From Aquanectria penicillioides (Eukaryota > Ascomycota > Sordariomycetes > Hypocreales > Nectriaceae), in NCBI GenBank assembly GCA_003415625.1, contig PYIU01000001.1, positions 1,116,001 through 1,180,000 of the forward strand: a DNA stretch of 64,000 nt, given 5' to 3'. The notes below the pieces were generated by a model. It searched no databases. It saw only the letters and a program-made list of their open reading frames with translations, and was not told where the DNA came from. Position numbers and translations under genes: made by a program. Of this stretch, positions 13,601 to 25,984 are shown piece by piece. How positions within the stretch are numbered: the stretch's first letter is position 1; the number at the start of each line of letters is the position of its first letter.

Positions 13601-15400
13601 TTATTTTTAATTATATAACTATTAAAAAGATAGACTTTTTTATTAAAGATTATATTTAATAAAAAATCTTTAATAAAAATTGCATCTTTAAGTATTATAG
13701 TCTTTATTTTCTTTCCCTTTATAAATAGTATAACTATTACTATTTTTATAGCTATAGAGTATATAATGCCTTTATCTATAAAAATTAATATTATTTTATT
13801 AAATTTATATTATTTATTTTCTTTAAACTATTTAAAGTTATTAATAGTATATATATTAGCTTTTAAGTTCTAAAGCTAGCAGTCTTTTTAATTAATAAGG
13901 CCTAATTCTATAGATATTAAAATAGTAATAAAATTACTATTTCCTTTAGCCTTTAGTATAGTATTATTATTAATATTAAGGGAACTATATAGCTACTATT
14001 TTAATAGGCTAGAATTTATTGCTATAGCTGCCTTTTTTATTAATAATCTTATAAAAGTATTATTAAAGAACTTTCTTACCTTTAAGCCTTTATAATATAT
14101 AAAAATAGTATTATTATTATTATTAAAATTGTCTTTAGCTTCCTTTATATTTTTAGCACTTTACTTACTTAATTTTATATATAAAGCAATCTTTTTAGTC
14201 TTTTTAGCGGTTTTATTACTATTATCTTTTTTTTTTAACCTTTTATTTTTATTGCCTTTACTTTTCTTTTATAAAGATAGGCAATTCTTTATAATATAAC
14301 CTTTTTAATTATAGTTAAAGTATTTATTGCTTTTATAATCTTTTTTATAGTTATTTTTTTTATTTAAGTAAGCACTTATTTATATACCTTTTTTATTGCT
14401 AAAGTCTTTACTTTTCTTTTAAAAAGTCTATAGACTTTTAGCTTTATTAATAAAGTCTTTTTATATTTTATAAATAGATTAATATTTCCCCTTTTACTTA
14501 TAGTTATATTAAAGTATATTTTACTTAAAAAAGACCTTTTTAATGCTATCTATAAACCTTATTTTTTTTTAGTACTTAAGGAGCTTATTACTAGCTTTAA
14601 TAATACTATTTGCAATATAGTAAAAGTTATTAATATAACTTTAGACCTTTTATAGTTTCTTTAGAGTTAAAAATTTTAATTTTTAATAGAGATTAGCTAA
14701 ACTCTATTAAAACCTTATATTATTATACCTTTTTATTAATAGCTTAATAGCTTTTATATTAATCTTTATTAAAGATAATAATAGCTTTAGTTTTTATAAA
14801 ACTGCTATTTTTATAATAGCAATTAAATATATTTCTTTTAAATATAAGATTTTAATCTCTTTATACTATTTAATAGTAGTTATAATATAAAAGAGATATT
14901 TTTTTTAAATAGCTTAATTCTTTAATTCCTTAAGTATATTATTTCTCTTTATCTTAAAGTTAAAATTAATAAAATCTTTAATTTTAATTAATTATAAACT
15001 TATAATTTTCTTTTTACTTAAAGTAAGCTCTATTAATATCTCTTTATTTCTTAAAAAACTAAATATTTTATTTAAAGCTTTTAAGGGCTCCCTTAAGGTA
15101 TAAAAGAATTAGCTTTTTTAATACTTAAAGCTTTTATCTTTATTATTTTTTACTTTAGATTTTAATTTATCTTTAGGCTATATTTTATATTTAGTTTTTA
15201 ATTTATTTTTAATCTTTTAATTAAAATGCTTTTATAGCTTTTATATTTACTATATTATCTTTATTATTTATTGCATTATAATACTTAAATTTAGCTAAAT
15301 TTTCTATAGGTTCCCTTTAATAAGCTTTATTAACCTTTTAAAGAAAGATAAAAGATTTTTAAGATTATCTTTTCTTTTAGTAAGATTTTCTTTATTATTA
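10640..15400 (-). pseudogene. Copia C1 gag-pol remnant
   Basis: The coding interior of C1, read on the minus strand, in the usual Copia order: Gag near 14200-15400 (zinc-knuckle trace about 14280-14330), protease and integrase in the middle, reverse transcriptase around 11500-12200 and RNase H near 10700-11200. These positions come from alignment with C3, where motifs are easier to read. Stops occur every few codons, mainly TAA and TAG, so no protein can be made. Confidence 0.75.
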
Positions 15401-15584
15401 ATCTATTTAATTGCTTTAATAATAAGAATTAGCTTTAGGGCTAGCTTTAAAGCTATTGCTTAAGTTTTAGGATCTTAATTAATTAATATTATAAATGCTA
15501 ACTTTAAGGGATAAACTTTAGGTTAATTTAAACCTTTTAAATAGCTATAATTTCTTTTTAAATTAAAGCTTTAGGCTTATAACC

Positions 15585-15843
15585 TATAAATAATATATAG
15601 GTATATATAGGGATAGTTATAATAGGCAATATATACAATAGATTGGTTTAGATTAATTAAGATTTATAAAAAATAGCTAGATAGTAGTTGCAGAATGTAG
15701 TTATTTATTTATAGTATAGGGATTCCTTTATAAGGATATATAGCCTTAAGACCTAGGCCTATAAGGCCCTTAAGGTTGGCTTGTGGCCGGCCGCTATATT
15801 TGTAGCAATAACTACCTTCGCCTGGCTGCTATATCTGTTAACA
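15585..15843 (-). repeat. 5' LTR of Copia C1
   Basis: A 259-bp LTR starting TGTTAACAGATATAGC on the minus strand. It keeps more C and G than its partner at 10315-10573, for example the GGCCGGCC block near 15786. The differences between the two LTRs are mostly transitions, so RIP hit them unequally and LTR divergence cannot be used to date the insertion. Confidence 0.9.
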
Positions 15844-17162
15844 GTTATAGTAAAGTCTAGCTATAAAAAGAATGCTATTTTATAGTAGGCTTAAGCTATA
15901 TATATTGCTTTAACTATTATTATATAGGCTAGCTTTATAGATTGCTTAAGTTTATTTTCTATTTAGCCCTTAAAGAGTATATATAGGTCTTTAATTGCTA
16001 TAGCTATTTATTAGGCTATTATTAATTCTATTATTTTATTAATAATATTAAAAAGGGAAATAGGCCTTTATTTAAATATTATATACTTTTAGGCTATTAT
16101 TTTATTTAGCTTAAGTATAATAATAGCAGTTATATAATAAAAGTATTATAGAAAATACTTAAGTATAATGCTTATATTAATAATAATAGTAAAGGCCTTA
16201 AAAAAGAGCTTGCTATATACCTTAAGAAAGCCTATTAAAAATCTATTATTATTAAAGGCTTTTTATAATTAGATTTTAAAGAGTAAATATATAAGTTTAT
16301 AGAGTTTAATGCAGTTTTATAGTAGATTCTTTATATTTTATAACTTTTAGTTTATATCTATTAGCTATATTATAATATTTATAATAATAGATTTAATATT
16401 TTAATTATTTATTTAAGGTTTTAAAAAGAAGTATTTTATTAATATAGTTGCCTTTTTAATATAGATTATAGCTAGACTATTTAATTTAAGTTAATTAAAA
16501 GAAAAAAGTTAAAATAAAGTTAAAGTAGTTTATTCTAAAGCTATATTTATTACTTTAAGTTTTAAAGTTTCTTTTAGCTATTAATATCTTTTTTAATCTT
16601 AATGCTTAATAAAGTATTATATTAAGTTATATGCTAAATATTAGCTATATATATTTTTTGCTTATTATTTGCCTTTTATAGCTTTATTTACTTAATTAAT
16701 ATATTAATATATTAAGTATGCCTTTATATATATTTAAGTTAATAAATGGCTTCTATAATAAGTTAGTTTTATTATTTATTGCAATTAGGCTTAAGTTATT
16801 TTTATATTAAGGTAATATATTAGGCAATTTAATAAAGCCCTTAAATAAGCTATTTAACTATTAGTTTTAGTTATTATATAGTAGTGATCTTACTATAGAT
16901 TTAATAAAGGATTACTTAAGCCTTAAACTTGGCTTCCTAAGGGTTTATTATGCGCTAGTTAAAGCCTATAGATTAGGGGTCTAGTGTTATAAAGAGTGGT
17001 GTGCTTATAGTAGGGCCGATTTAAATTTGCTATAGGATATGGTTAAAGCTGTTTAAATTATAGTTTGGGCTAAGGTAGGTAGTATTGCTATTTGCAGTGG
17101 CCTAAGCTAGGTTTAAGGTGCTGTTTTTAGTGTTGCCTGCCTTTTGGGTAATAACCCTATAG

Positions 17163-18759
17163 AATATTTACTTGTATAATTATATAACTTTTATTTAATT
17201 ATAGTAAAAAAACTATTTATTATTAATTAAGTAATATTAATATTTTATTTAAGCCTAAATATTTATATTTAAATAAATAGGCTTAAGTTTTATAATAGGC
17301 AAGTAATTATTTAATATTATCTTTTAATAGCTATTTATTTTTAGAATTTAAAAGTAAATAAAAATAAAATAAAGAATACTATTACTAAAGGTTAATTTAT
17401 AAAGATTCTCTTTTTTGTATTTTTTTTATTCTTTTTTTTATTTATTTTTATATATAATTTAAGAATTATAATATAAATATAAATTATTTTAATTAGTACT
17501 TTAGGGCAGCTATTTAGCATTTTAATCTTTTTATTTTATAGTATTAATTTTTACTAAAGATATTTAATAATATTAATTTAATTTAAAAGATATAAAAGTA
17601 AACTATATCTTTAAGGATTGCCTTTTATATTAATAATATTCAATTGCTAAAGAAATATAAGGCAATAAGCTACTATTTTTAGAGATATAAAGGCAATTAA
17701 AAATAAAAGTAAAATAAACAATAAAAAAGTATATAATAATAAAAAGAATATAAATATAAATATAAATATTTATTGTAAAAATACAGTTAATTAAATTATA
17801 TAATTAATTAATATTATTTATATAGCTATAGGCCATAATTAAATTATAGTAAAGTTAGGTAATTTATTTTTACTATATAAAAGCTAATTGAGTTTTAGGA
17901 AGTTATATAAAAAGCTATAAATAAAGTGTAAATAAAGAATAAAAATAAAGATAAAAATAAAAATAAAGATAATATTATATTTTTAAATATATACTTATAG
18001 ATACTTAATTATAGTAAAATTATAGTAATTAAGGGATAGTAATTAAATCTATTAAAATTAATAAAGTATAGAATTTAAGGAATTTAAAATATAAATAATA
18101 CTATTATTAATTATACTATAATATAGGCATTAGCAATAGGCTTAAGTAATAGTAGCTTTAAAGTTAATAAAAATAAAAGTTTTATTACTACTGCCTTTAT
18201 TAAATTAATAGTTATAATTAAGTAAAGTATAGTATATATATTTATAAGCTTTAGTAAAAAGCTTACTTTTAGGTTTATACTTAATAAAAAATAGGCTATT
18301 TTATTTTTACTTTTATATTAATATCTTAAGCTTATAAAGTAAAGTAAAAAATAAAATAAAAATAAAATCTAAAATAAAGGCAATAATAGCAATAATTATA
18401 ATAATAAATTTAAAGATTCTTTATTATAAAAGTAATTATATTATTTTTTTAGTAATAAAGAAAATATAGACAAGTTTTATATAATTAAAACTATAGTAAA
18501 GCTCTTTTAAAATTAAAATGCTTTTTATTAATTGCTAATTATAGCTATTTTTAAAATAATAGTAATAAATATTAATAGCATTATAATTTACTTTATCTAT
18601 AGCCTAATAATAAATAAATCTTTTATATAATAAAAGTGCAATATAGCTAAAAGTAATTAATTTATAAGTAAATTTATTTAATTGCTATAAAAGAAAAGAT
18701 GAATATTAATTATTAATAAAATAAATATACTTAATGCTAATATACTATTAAAAATAAAT
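17163..18759. repeat. Unidentified decayed repeat X, right part
   Basis: Continuation of repeat X after LINE L3. The sequence is AT-rich with RIP-like stop-filled frames and A-rich runs such as 17940-17975. I see no motif that names the family. A coding origin is possible but not demonstrated. Confidence 0.35.
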
Positions 18760-18854
18760 ATTTATTTATTTATTTATTAATACTCTATAGACCTATAAGG
18801 TAAATAGTGCTTCTATACTATATAAATAAAGGAAAAAACTATACTAATAGAATA
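18760..18854 (-). repeat. LINE/SINE 3'-tail scrap
   Basis: About 95 bp consisting only of the TTTA-run plus the conserved terminal block of the LINE and SINE 3' end. It ends abruptly at 18854, where a different repeat end (CAGAAGGAG...) begins. It is either a severely 5'-truncated insertion or a LINE cut by the neighbouring element. Confidence 0.7.
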
Positions 18855-18929
18855 CAGAAGGAGATATATAAATTGCTTGCAGCAAGCTGCTGGCTTTTTA
18901 TGCGTTTCTATAGCTCTTTAAAGAACTTG
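18855..18929 (+). repeat. Terminal sequence of the unknown 12-kb element family
   Basis: These 75 bp start CAGAAGGAGATATATAAATT and run through an imperfect palindrome (TTGCTTGCAGCAAGC) to GCTCTTTAAAGAACTTG. The reverse complement of the right end of the large insertion (about 49805-49890) matches over the same span. The inner part (GCTCTTTAAAGAACTTG) also occurs at its left end (37866-37882). This marks a repeated element end, probably a terminal inverted repeat. Beyond 18930 the sequence differs from the large element. Confidence 0.65.
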
Positions 18930-19205
18930 CTTTAAAGGGATTTAAAATGGATTTAAAAGAGGGATTAAATTTAAAAGAAAAAATAAATTTAAAAGAAAGA
19001 ATAGATTTAATAAAAGAAATAGATTTAAAAGAAAGAATAGATTTAATAGATTTAATAGATTTAATAAATTTAATAAATATAATAAATTTAGTTTTAAAAT
19101 TTTAATTTAAAAATCTTTAATACTTTATATTTTATTATAGGATTAATATTTAAATTAATATATATATAAATAGCTTAATAAATATATATATATATATATA
19201 TAATA
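18930..19205. repeat. AT-rich spacer with short tandem repeats
   Basis: About 18940-19090 consists of degenerate repeats of a motif like GATTTAAAAGAAA/GATTTAATA, on the plus strand almost free of C. A (TA)n run lies at about 19183-19202. It could be the subterminal part of the element whose end lies at 18855, or a decayed minisatellite. No gene is seen. Confidence 0.5.
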
Positions 19206-19218
19206 AATTAAGTATTTA

Positions 19219-19770
19219 TTTATTTATTTATTTATTAATACTCTATAGACCTATAAGGTAAATAGTGCTTTTATACTATATAAATAAAGGAAAAAAAACT
19301 ATATTAATAGAATAAAAACCTTTATTTAATATAATATTGGACCTAATATAGGTCCTCTATAAAGGAGCGTTAGATTAAAGGTTGGTTTAGTGCTATTACC
19401 GAGATATCCTATTTATCTAGTTGTAGGGTTAGTAAGTAGGGTAAAAGTAGGGCCTATAATGGATCTAGATTGTCTGTGCTGTGGGCCTATTGCAGGGAGT
19501 GGGGCGCCGACCTAGCGCCAGCTAGCGGCCGGCCGGCTGCCAGTTATTTAAGTGTTGCTATTATTATTTCTTAAACTTTATAGGCACGCCTATTTCCTTT
19601 CCTTTCCTTCCTTCTTTATATGCCTCTATAAGAGCTTCCTATTGTCTTTAAGTGTATACTTTGCTAATGCATCGCTTATATAGGATACTTAATTTATATA
19701 AGTGCTAACTGCTGCTTCTATTGCTATTCTATACTGATTGTATGCAGCTAAGGACAATAACTATAATAAC

Positions 19771-19834
<64 letters not shown>

Positions 19835-22800
19835 GCAATATGTATCTATAGTAGCTATAGATTGTATTTTACTAATATTAGTAGATACTAAGATACTAAG
19901 CTAGCTATGCTAGGGCAGGGGGTATTATGCCGATCTTAAGGGCAGTATAGGATCTGCCCTATTTTATATGCATTATATAGATAGTAAGAGATAGGGAGGA
20001 CAGTTTATATTAAAATTAGGCCAATATATAGTTTCTATCCCTTATAGTTATAAGAAGCTAATTATTAAAAGATGCTAAGGCTAGTGGCTATATAGCTTAT
20101 GCCTATATATATAAGTTATGCAAGCTATTGCTATATTTAGTAAAGGCTAATGCTTATATATTAATAGTAGCATTATAGAAGGGAATAGCTATAGTAAGTA
20201 TAGCTTAGTTTAGTTCTACTATAGGCATAATACTAATATAGATTATAAAAGAAGGAGCTTTAGCGGTTAAAGGCTAAGGCTATTTAGGCTAAAAGAAGGG
20301 CAATTTAAGTATACTCTTAAGCCACTTCTATAGTTTTAATTATAGGTTTTAATATTAATTAGCTTTATAAGCTAATTAATAAAGTTAACTATATAGCTAT
20401 AGCTTTTAAAAGCTTAATGGCTATACTGCCTTCTTTAATTAGGGGGGCTAAAGCTACTTAAGGATAGGCAGTGCCTAAAAGCAATAATAGTAGTAAATAG
20501 CGCTAATTTTAATATAGGTTTAAATTAACTAATATTAATAGTAAAGACTAAAGTTTAGTATAATTCCTTAAGTAATAGCTTAAGCTTTAGAGAAGCTAAA
20601 GGGGGATTAAAGTAAAGAGAGCTTAAAGATAAAAAGGAGAATAGTATAAAGAAAGATAGGAAGGGAAATAGTAAAGAGAATAAAATAAATCTTATATCTC
20701 TTAAGGAGAATATAGACTTAAAGTAAGTAGTATTGCTAAGGCAGGCAGGTATAGATTAGATATAGCAATAGATAGAGGTAGGGTTTAAATAGAGCTAAAG
20801 TAAAGACTTAACTATTAAAAGGGGCAGGCTTTAGTGTATTATTTATATAATAGGCCGGTTTTTTCCTTCTCTTAAAGGGGGTTTTTTTAGGTGCATTAAC
20901 TTCCCTTTTAATAGAGGGGTTAAAGCGCTTAAATAAAAAAGTTATTAAAAGGTAAGGGCAGTATAAAAGTAAGTATATTTTAAATTAAATATAGCTTAAT
21001 AGCTAGTTTATAGTATAATATAATATATAAATAGGCTAACTACTTAATAAGGCAGTATGCAATTTAGGCTTTAAATAGATATTGCTTAAGCTTAAAAAGG
21101 TTATAAAATAGACTAAATAAAGTTTCCCTTTAGCTAAAGTAAAGCAGGCAGTATAGTATAATATAGCTAACTGTTTTAATAGCATTTCTGCATTAGCATT
21201 AAGATATACTTACCTTAAGGACTCTTTTTTAAAAAAGGAATCCCTAAAGTCTAATGCAATCTATTTGCATTTAGGTAAGTAAGAAGCTTTTATACTTTTT
21301 TAGTCCTTTATATAGGCAAATAGTCTTCTTCTTTATATAAAGTAAGAAGATTTTAATTGCCTTTATTTTATTATTAATACACTATTTATAAGACTTATAT
21401 TTAGCTTGCTTCTATTAGTACCTTTAGTTAGCTAATACCTAATTTTTAATTAACTTTTAGTCTTTTTTATATTTTTTATTAAAAAGCTAATTAATAAGCT
21501 ACTTTTTATATTTCTATATTAATTTGCGCTAAGGGCTATTATAGTAATAATAATAGATTTAGTGTATTGCTAATGCAATTATAAAGAGGATAAGTCTTTT
21601 AGTGCCTTAAGTTTAAAGCTAGCTTTAAAGCTAAATAAGTTATTTATTAAGATATATATTTAATAGAGGGATTTTAAGCTTACTTTTTAGCAGTTTAATT
21701 AAGGTAGCCCTATAGCCTTTTTTAATAGTATATAGGGCTTAGGTCTATTTAATCAATAGGGCTTTAGCAATCCCCTTTAGGTTGCTATCCCTTTTTATTA
21801 GGAAATAGTATATATTAGCGCTATAGGCAATTGTAGATTTAATTATATATATATATATTATATAGGCGGCCTTAAGGTTTACTCCCTATATGCTTGCAGT
21901 AAGGGCAGTAAGGGCCTATTTTTAGCATTTAAGTTTTCCCTTAAGCTTAAAGATATATAGGCCCTAAAGCAGTTTTCTATATAGCTATAATTTAAGGAAA
22001 TAGTATAATTCCTATAATTAGATTATATTTTAGGTAAGGGTTAGTTAAACCTAATGCCTTTAGTGCTAATAAAAGAAGTAAAGAAGCTAGGCTTTAATGG
22101 ATTTAAAGGTTATACTATTAGTAAAGGCCTAAAATATATATACTGTTTATATAGCTTTAAGTTAAATTTAGGTCTTTACTGTATCTCTTTTAAATGTAAG
22201 TATATTTATATTATTAGTAAATTTAATTACTATAATTTTAAGGACTTTATTAAGTGCTATATAGAGCCTTAATATAAATAGAATAAAGAGAATAGAGAAG
22301 AGTGGCAAACCCTATAGGACTTTAGCCTTAATGCTATAAGGTTTAAAGGACTTACTATTAAACTAAAGGTATATTAAATGCTTAAATAGATAGTTAAGAA
22401 GCTAGACTAATAGCTATTATGGAAAGCCTTAGTTATAAAGGGTGGCAATAAGCCTCTTATAGTCAATTAAGTTAAAGGCTATAGTAAAGTTTAATTAAAA
22501 AAGTAATGCTATTTTATTATAGGCCTATATTGCATATATTGCTTTTACTATAACTGTAAGGGCAAGCTTAATAGACCTTTAAGGCCTATTTTCTATTTAA
22601 CTATTAGAAAGTATATTTAGGCTTTTAGCTGCTATTACTATTTGCTAAGCTATTATTAATTCTATTATTTTACTAATAATATTAAGAAGGGAAATAGGTC
22701 TTTATTTAAATGCTATACATTTTTAGGCTATTATTTTATTTAGCTTAAGGATAATAGTAGCAGTTATATAATAGAAGTAATGCAAAAAGTGCCTAAATGT

Positions 22801-25800
22801 AATACTTATATTTATAATAGTAGTAAGGGCTTTTAGAAAGGGCTTATTGTATGCTTTAAGGAAGCTAGTAGGGAATCTATTGCTGCTAGGAGCTTTCTAT
22901 AATTGGATTTTAAAGAGTATATATACTAGCTTATAGAGTTTAATATAATTCTGCATTAAGTCCTTAGCGTTTTATAGCATTTAGTCTACTTTTATAGATT
23001 GTATTATAAGGTCTATTATAATAAATTTAATATTTTAGTTATTTGCTTAAGATTTAGGGAAGAAGCGTTTTGCTAGTATAGTTGCCTTTTTAGTATAGCT
23101 TATAGTTAGGGAGTCTTACTTAAGGCAGTTAAGGGAGGGGAGCTAAAGTAAAGCTAGGGCAATTCCACTTTAGAGTTATACCTATCTCTTTAAGTTCTAA
23201 AGTTTCTTTTAGCTATCTATACCTTTTTTTATTTTAGCTTTAAATAGGGTATTGCATTAAGCTACTTGCTTAGCCTTAGCTATATAAGCCTTTTGCTTAT
23301 TGCCTACTTCTTATAGTTCTAGCCAATTAGCTATTATACTATTGTATTATATATATCTTTATGCTTATTTAAGTTAATAGGTAGCCTTTATAGTAGGCTA
23401 GTTCTATTAATTATTGCGGCTAGGCTTAAGTCGCCTTTATATTAGGGTAATATATTAAGCAATTTAGTATAGTCCTTAGGTTAGCTATTTAACTGCCTAT
23501 TCTAACTGTTATATAAAGGTTATTTTGCCTAAAGTTTAGTAAAAAGTAACTTATGCCTTAAGTTTAGCCTTTTTAAGGTTTATTATATATTAATTAAATG
23601 CTATAGGCTAGAGGTTTAATAGGAAAGAAGGCAATATATTTATAAAGGGTTTAATATATATTTGCTATAAAATATAATTAAAGCTATTTAAATTATAATT
23701 AAGGCCTAAATAGATAATATAGCTATTCTTTAAGGCTTAAGCTAAATTAAAAGTGCTATTTCTAGCATTATTAGCTTTTTAAGTTACTATTTTATAAAGG
23801 GTTATTAAGGCTATATTTAGCTATTATATCTCTATTAAAAAGGTTAGGCTATATAGAGTAGTTCTTTTATAGCAATCCTAAATTAAATAGTATAGATTAA
23901 AGTCTTTAACTATAATTATTTAAGGGGCTAAAGTAAGGCCAGCTAGAGCGCATATTGCCCTTAAGTTTCCCTTGCCTTTTAGGGGGTTATATACTATAAT
24001 TATTTTTATATAGTAGTGCTTAAAATCAATATTAGCCTAGTCTTCCTTAGCCTAATAGATTTAGGTTTCTAGTCTATATCATTTATATATATAGAAAGCT
24101 ATATAGCTTAAGTAATAGATTATAGTATAGTTTAATCTTTTAGGGTTTACTAAAGCATTAGTTTTTTAGTTTTTAGCTAGTTTAAGGAGTATAATTATAT
24201 TATATTTATTATAGGTATATAGCGCCTAATAAGTTAATTTAGAATAGCAGTATATATTTTAAAATAGGACTTATATTAATTAAATATAGATAAGGGAGTT
24301 AATTTAATGGATAGTAGCAATAGGGTATAGATGCTAAAGGAAAGGGAAGTGCTAAATAAAGTATAGTATTATTTATTTATAGATCCTAAAGGTTAGCTAA
24401 CTCTTTTAGTAGGGGGGAAGCTATAAAAGGGGGGTTCCTAAAGAAGCTATTTTATTATAAATAAAGGGGGTTTTACTATATTAAAGTGCATTCTTTATAT
24501 TTTATTAGTTATTTATAGTATTCTTCTTTTATATAGGTCTAATGCTTTTTTACTATAAAGCAGGTATGGCTTTAGGCTAAATAGTCTTTATAGTATAAAG
24601 TGTAGCAATAAGGGATTTCTCCTTTTTTAGTAGGGCAGTTATTATATATTAAGCTATTATATTAGCTATAGATTAAGATAAATTAATAGTTTCTTATAAT
24701 ATAGCTATACTTATAGCATTAAAAGCATTAAATAGGTTTTAATTCTTTATTAAAGGGTTTATAATTATAGAATTTTACATTAAAAAGAAGCCTATTATTA
24801 TATAGGCTATTAGCTTTTTTAATTAATAAAATATAAAGGATTAAGTTTATTTTTATAGTAATGCTATTTTAGGCTTAAATAGGCTTTACTTTATTAATTC
24901 TTAAGGTATTAATATTATTAATAGTTTTAATAAATTTATTTATATTATTAAGAATAGATTTAATCTAAATTCTTTTTGCTAAAATAATAAAAATTAAAGA
25001 AGCCAAAAGGGCATTATTCCTAAATATTATAGCTATCTATCCTTTATTATAGAAGGCTTTAGCCTATTTTAAGGTAAGAAAGGTAAGGACTATATCCCTA
25101 TTAGGGAGGCAGTATGCCATAACTATATAAAAGTTGCTATAGGCTTAGTTTACTATTTGTATGGTTTCTATTGGAGTGCGGTTTTTAATATCTTTAGGGG
25201 TGTCTTTAGTGCAAATAGTAACCTTACGCTTAATGCAGCTATATATTATGCACTTACTGGTTTTAGTGTTTATAGGTATAAGGCTGCATAAAAGGACTAA
25301 TGCATAAAACTATTATATTAGCTAGGGAGAAAAGGAGCTTAAGTTAGCTAAAGTGGCTATTACTGCTATAGTAATAGCGGTTGTTATAGCGGTAGTGATT
25401 TTATTAATAAGTCTCTTTTTGGAGGTTGTATTGGTTTTGGAGGGGGGGCAGGAGTAGGTCTTGTATGCATTAGTATAGGTTTAGAATACCTTTTAAACTG
25501 CTTTAAGAAGGTAAAATAGGATGATTTTAATAATAGCTTTATAGGCTTTTTTATTTTTATTGGTTATAAGGCTCTTGCTGGCTTCTATTGCTTTATCTAT
25601 TTTAGGCGCGCTGCTATATTGGCTGGCGGTAGAAAGGGGGTTATATTGGCTGTTTTTAATGCTATGTCTTCTTAAATTAATAACTATTAGAAGGGCTGTA
25701 GTGTTAGCGCTATGCTTTTAATGTGCTATTATAGCTAGGGGTAATTTAGCATAAGGAATCGATTGATTGTAGTTTTAAATGTTTTAGAGGTAGTTTAGAA

Positions 25801-25839
25801 TGGCTGTAAGCAGTTGTGAGTTTGAGGGCAAAAGTGTTG
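19219..25839 (-). mobile_element. LINE L4, full-length reference copy (dead)
   Basis: A 6.6-kb non-LTR retrotransposon on the minus strand. Its 3' end lies at 19219, shown by the (TTTA)n run and terminal block, and its 5' end at 25839. A perfect 13-bp target duplication, AATTAAGTATTTA, lies at 19206-19218 and 25840-25852. Reverse-transcriptase sequence is readable at 22294-22332 (minus), where the residues I-K-A-K-V-L-stop-G-L-P-L-F-S line up with the family motif AGVPQGSPLSP. A (TAA)n microsatellite lies at 19771-19833. GC-rich patches survive (e.g. 19500-19550 and 25360-25480), making this the least mutated copy. There are no LTRs. Confidence 0.9.
21900..22700 (-). pseudogene. LINE reverse transcriptase remnant in L4
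   Basis: On the minus strand this part of L4 contains the reverse transcriptase core of a non-LTR retrotransposon. The clearest block (22294-22332) resembles the AGVPQGSPLSP motif shared by the I, Jockey and Tad1 groups; the glutamine codon has become TAG. Stops are frequent throughout. The limits given are approximate, taken from readable traces here and in the equivalent part of L8. The short plus-strand open frame near 22054-22272 is antisense to this and has no support as a gene. Confidence 0.65.
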
Positions 25840-25984
25840 AATTAAGTATTTAATATATATTAAAATAATAAAAGTATTTTAAAAATACTATTATATATAA
25901 CTTAAAGAGTAATTATTTAAATTTTATAATTTAATAAATTATATAAAAATTTATAAAAACTTTATATTATTTAAAATATTAATT

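Larger units (their letters stand above)
10315..15843 (-). mobile_element. Ty1/Copia LTR retrotransposon C1 (complete, dead)
   Basis: A 5529-bp element on the minus strand with 259-bp LTRs at both ends and flanking 5-bp duplications GCTAT (10310-10314) and GTTAT (15844-15848), which differ by one C/T change. The polypurine tract lies just inside the 3' LTR (10574-10587, read on minus). The primer-binding site lies just inside the 5' LTR (15572-15584). The interior aligns along its length with C3, where Gag zinc knuckle, protease, integrase, reverse transcriptase and RNase H traces can be read in that order. Every frame is broken by stops. It is nested in LINE L3, so it is the younger of the two. 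Confidence 0.9.
8775..17162 (-). mobile_element. LINE copy L3, 5'-truncated, split by Copia C1
   Basis: A minus-strand LINE with its 3' tail at 8775-8815 and body matching L4 from the tail to about 23790. The 5' third is missing. The flanks carry AATATTTAC at 8766-8774 and again at 17163-17171, a likely 9-bp target duplication. Copia C1 (10315-15843) is inserted within it: the LINE match stops at 10314 and resumes at 15844, equivalent to L4 near 22475. The 16900-17160 part retains G-rich, mildly mutated sequence, whereas the 3' half is heavily mutated. Confidence 0.8.

Noticed and set aside
22054..22272. 72-codon open frame on the plus strand
   Set aside because: It is antisense to the LINE L4 reverse transcriptase region, has low-complexity AT-rich composition and is not conserved as open in other copies.
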